Part shown: piece by piece, positions 6,350 to 6,973 of the stretch
Position numbering within the stretch: position 1 is the first letter of the stretch
Layout: each line of letters begins with the position of its first letter
Source: Bacteroidia bacterium
Lineage (GTDB): Bacteria > Bacteroidota > Bacteroidia > Bacteroidales > Dysgonomonadaceae
DNA length: 6,973 bases
Direction: 5' to 3'
Assembly: GCA_030539475.1 (NCBI GenBank)
Contig: JAUNRY010000115.1
Location: 1-6,973, forward strand
Notes under the pieces: generated by a model
Told to the model about the DNA's origin: nothing
The model's input: the letters and a program-made list of their open reading frames with translations, nothing else
Database searches by the model: none
Program-made: the position numbers and the translations under genes

Positions 6350-6547
6350 TCAGAGTCTTTCAAGCTCATTGTCAAACCATGTCCTGATCTCGTCTCTGGT
6401 TTTTCCTGTGCGGTTTTGAATTCTGCCGTACAGTTCGTCTTCTTTACCTTCAACGTACATCAGATCATCGTCTGTCAGATCGCCCCACTGCTGTTTTGCG
6501 CGGCCTTTGAGCTCATTCCATTTTCCTTTAAATCTTAAATTGTCCAT
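6350..6547 (-). CDS. CsbD-family stress-response protein
   Basis: A small, highly charged cytoplasmic protein of 65 residues. The reading frame stays open upstream to an ATG at 6586, but that would add 13 residues unlike the family. The ATG at 6545-6547 gives the standard CsbD/YjbJ opening: MDNLRFKGKWNELKGRAKQQ, then WGDLTDDDL (21-29), a GK pair, and a C-terminal helix ending in NELERL. The family is induced by general stress (sigma-B in Bacillus, RpoS in E. coli) and its biochemical role is unknown. The gene is monocistronic here: it has its own terminator and 250 nt or more of AT-rich sequence upstream. Its start region (6542-6560) is repeated exactly at 6893-6911, which may mean a shared control of translation. 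Confidence 0.9.
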   Translation of the reverse strand: MDNLRFKGKWNELKGRAKQQWGDLTDDDLMYVEGKEDELYGRIQNRTGKTRDEIRTWFDNELERL

Positions 6548-6560
6548 AATTGAAATTTTT
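6542..6560 (-). repeat. 19-nt start-region repeat, copy 1 (CsbD start)
   Basis: On the minus strand the sequence AAAAATTTCAATTATGGAC covers the 13 nt before the CsbD ATG, the ATG and the first bases of codon 2. An identical 19-nt copy lies at 6893-6911 in the same orientation, again ending in an ATG and GAC. Both copies sit next to a C-rich triplet upstream. Confidence 0.85.
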
Positions 6561-6805
6561 AGAGGGTTTCTTTGTTGAAACTCCATATATAAAACAAAAT
6601 CGAAAATTCATTAGTTCGATGGTTTGAGTAAATTAATTAATCTCCATTATATTTAACCTTTGTCGTTCTGATAAAAAATATACTGAGATTTCGCTTCCTA
6701 AACCTATTGCAGATATTCATTTTTTTATCGCCACTTTCGGCTGTCTGTTAAGCCTGCACATAGGTAGTGTTGGGTTTATCTGCCCTATAATCTTTGGAAC
6801 TTCCT

Positions 6806-6898
6806 TTAATTTTTTTGATTAAATCGCGCGTTTTGTCGTTTTTTTGTAATATATTTGTCCGTAGTTTGAATAGAATCCGATTTTTTCTTTGAGTCCAT
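6806..6898 (-). CDS. Possible small ORF behind a CsbD-like start region, perhaps frameshifted
   Basis: The ATG at 6896-6898 is preceded by the same 13 nt as the CsbD gene. It opens a 30-residue Lys-rich frame (MDSKKKSDSIQTTDKYITKK, then RQNARFNQKN) ending at TAA 6806-6808. A run of seven A (minus strand, 6845-6839) lies in the middle. If one A were absent, the frame would join the one ending at 6748 and give a 49-residue basic peptide ending in KPNTTYVQA. I recognise no family. It could be an intact small protein, a gene broken by a frameshift or sequencing error in the A-run, or no gene. The copied start region is the only reason to take it seriously. Confidence 0.3.
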   Translation of the reverse strand: MDSKKKSDSIQTTDKYITKKRQNARFNQKN

Positions 6899-6911
6899 AA
6901 TTGAAATTTTT
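6893..6911 (-). repeat. 19-nt start-region repeat, copy 2
   Basis: An exact copy of 6542-6560 (AAAAATTTCAATTATGGAC on the minus strand), placed 351 nt upstream of copy 1 in the same orientation. The flanks on both sides are unrelated, so the identity is limited to the start region and is not part of a longer duplication. Confidence 0.85.
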
Positions 6912-6924
6912 GGATTTTTATGAC

Positions 6925-6952
6925 GCGGAGCGCGGTGTTATGCCGCCTCCGC
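6925..6952. repeat. GC-rich hairpin near the right edge
   Basis: An inverted repeat in otherwise AT-rich DNA: GCGGAG (6925-6930), bulged C6931, GCGG (6932-6935), loop TGTTATG, then CCGC (6943-6946) and CTCCGC (6947-6952). That makes 10 bp with one bulge. No T-run follows on either strand, so a standard terminator is unlikely. It may be a dispersed intergenic repeat or an RNA structure in the leader of the small ORF at 6898. Confidence 0.5.
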
Positions 6953-6973
6953 TCATTCTTTGGTTGCCGCAAG

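Larger units (their letters stand above)
6548..6973. other. 426-nt terminal region without a secure gene
   Basis: Upstream of the CsbD gene the sequence is very AT-rich. I see no exact TAnnTTTG element facing CsbD, so its promoter is not assigned. The stretch holds the second copy of the CsbD start region (6893-6911), the short ORFs beginning or continuing from it (6806-6898, then 6748 onward in another frame), and a GC-rich hairpin (6925-6952). The open frame running in from the right edge to 6748 has only a TTG start and no family resemblance I can identify. Confidence 0.6.

Noticed and set aside
6548..6586. Upstream ATG extending the CsbD frame by 13 residues
   Set aside because: The extra residues (MEFQQRNPLKISI) do not fit the family, and the downstream ATG gives the normal length and opening.
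6637..6720. 27-codon ORF on the minus strand (MNICNRF...) in the gap before CsbD
   Set aside because: It is short and AT-rich, with no start-region signal, and is within chance expectation.
6748..6972. Minus-strand 74-codon ORF running in from the right edge
   Set aside because: It opens only with a TTG at the window edge, its first part reads through the GC hairpin and the repeated start region, and no family is seen. Only its last part is kept, as a possible frameshift extension.

Overview
The window looks like a piece of a Bacteroidota chromosome, most likely from the order Bacteroidales or a relative. The evidence is AT-rich start regions without Shine-Dalgarno sites, two exact TAnnTTTG -7 elements, secreted lipoproteins with Bacteroidota-style leaders, and the family types present. 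GC content is moderate in genes and low between them. No rRNA, tRNA, CRISPR array, transposase or SusC/SusD pair is visible.

Left part (1-3915, + strand): the 3' part of a heavy-metal efflux operon of the Cus/Czc type. It holds the C-terminal end of the RND pump (CusA/CzcA family), a TolC-family outer-membrane channel with a long Met/Ser/Gly/Pro-rich insert, a CusB-type periplasmic adaptor, and a small HMA-domain lipoprotein. The adaptor carries an N-terminal heavy-metal-binding motif and an extra C-terminal HMA-like domain, and the lipoprotein is a paralogue of that C-terminal domain. A strong hairpin terminator at 3874-3915 closes the unit. Pump, adaptor and channel would form a tripartite exporter across both membranes. 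The metal-binding extras (His-rich and Met-rich tracts, CxxC and CC motifs) suggest copper or silver captured in the periplasm, which is an inference.

Middle (3916-4808): a single secreted GH16 glycoside hydrolase lipoprotein with its own probable promoter.

Right part (4809-6973, - strand): queF (queuosine biosynthesis) lies 13 nt upstream of a Tat-type ThuA-domain protein. Next comes a CsbD-family stress protein with a perfect 12-bp terminator hairpin. The last 426 nt hold no secure gene. They do contain a 19-nt exact copy of the csbD translation start region, placed in front of a short and possibly frameshifted ORF, and a GC-rich hairpin.

Most of the window belongs to known families. The points most worth a second look are the Met-rich insert at the predicted periplasmic tip of the TolC-like channel, the duplicated HMA/CC domain shared by adaptor and lipoprotein, and the repeated start region near the right edge.
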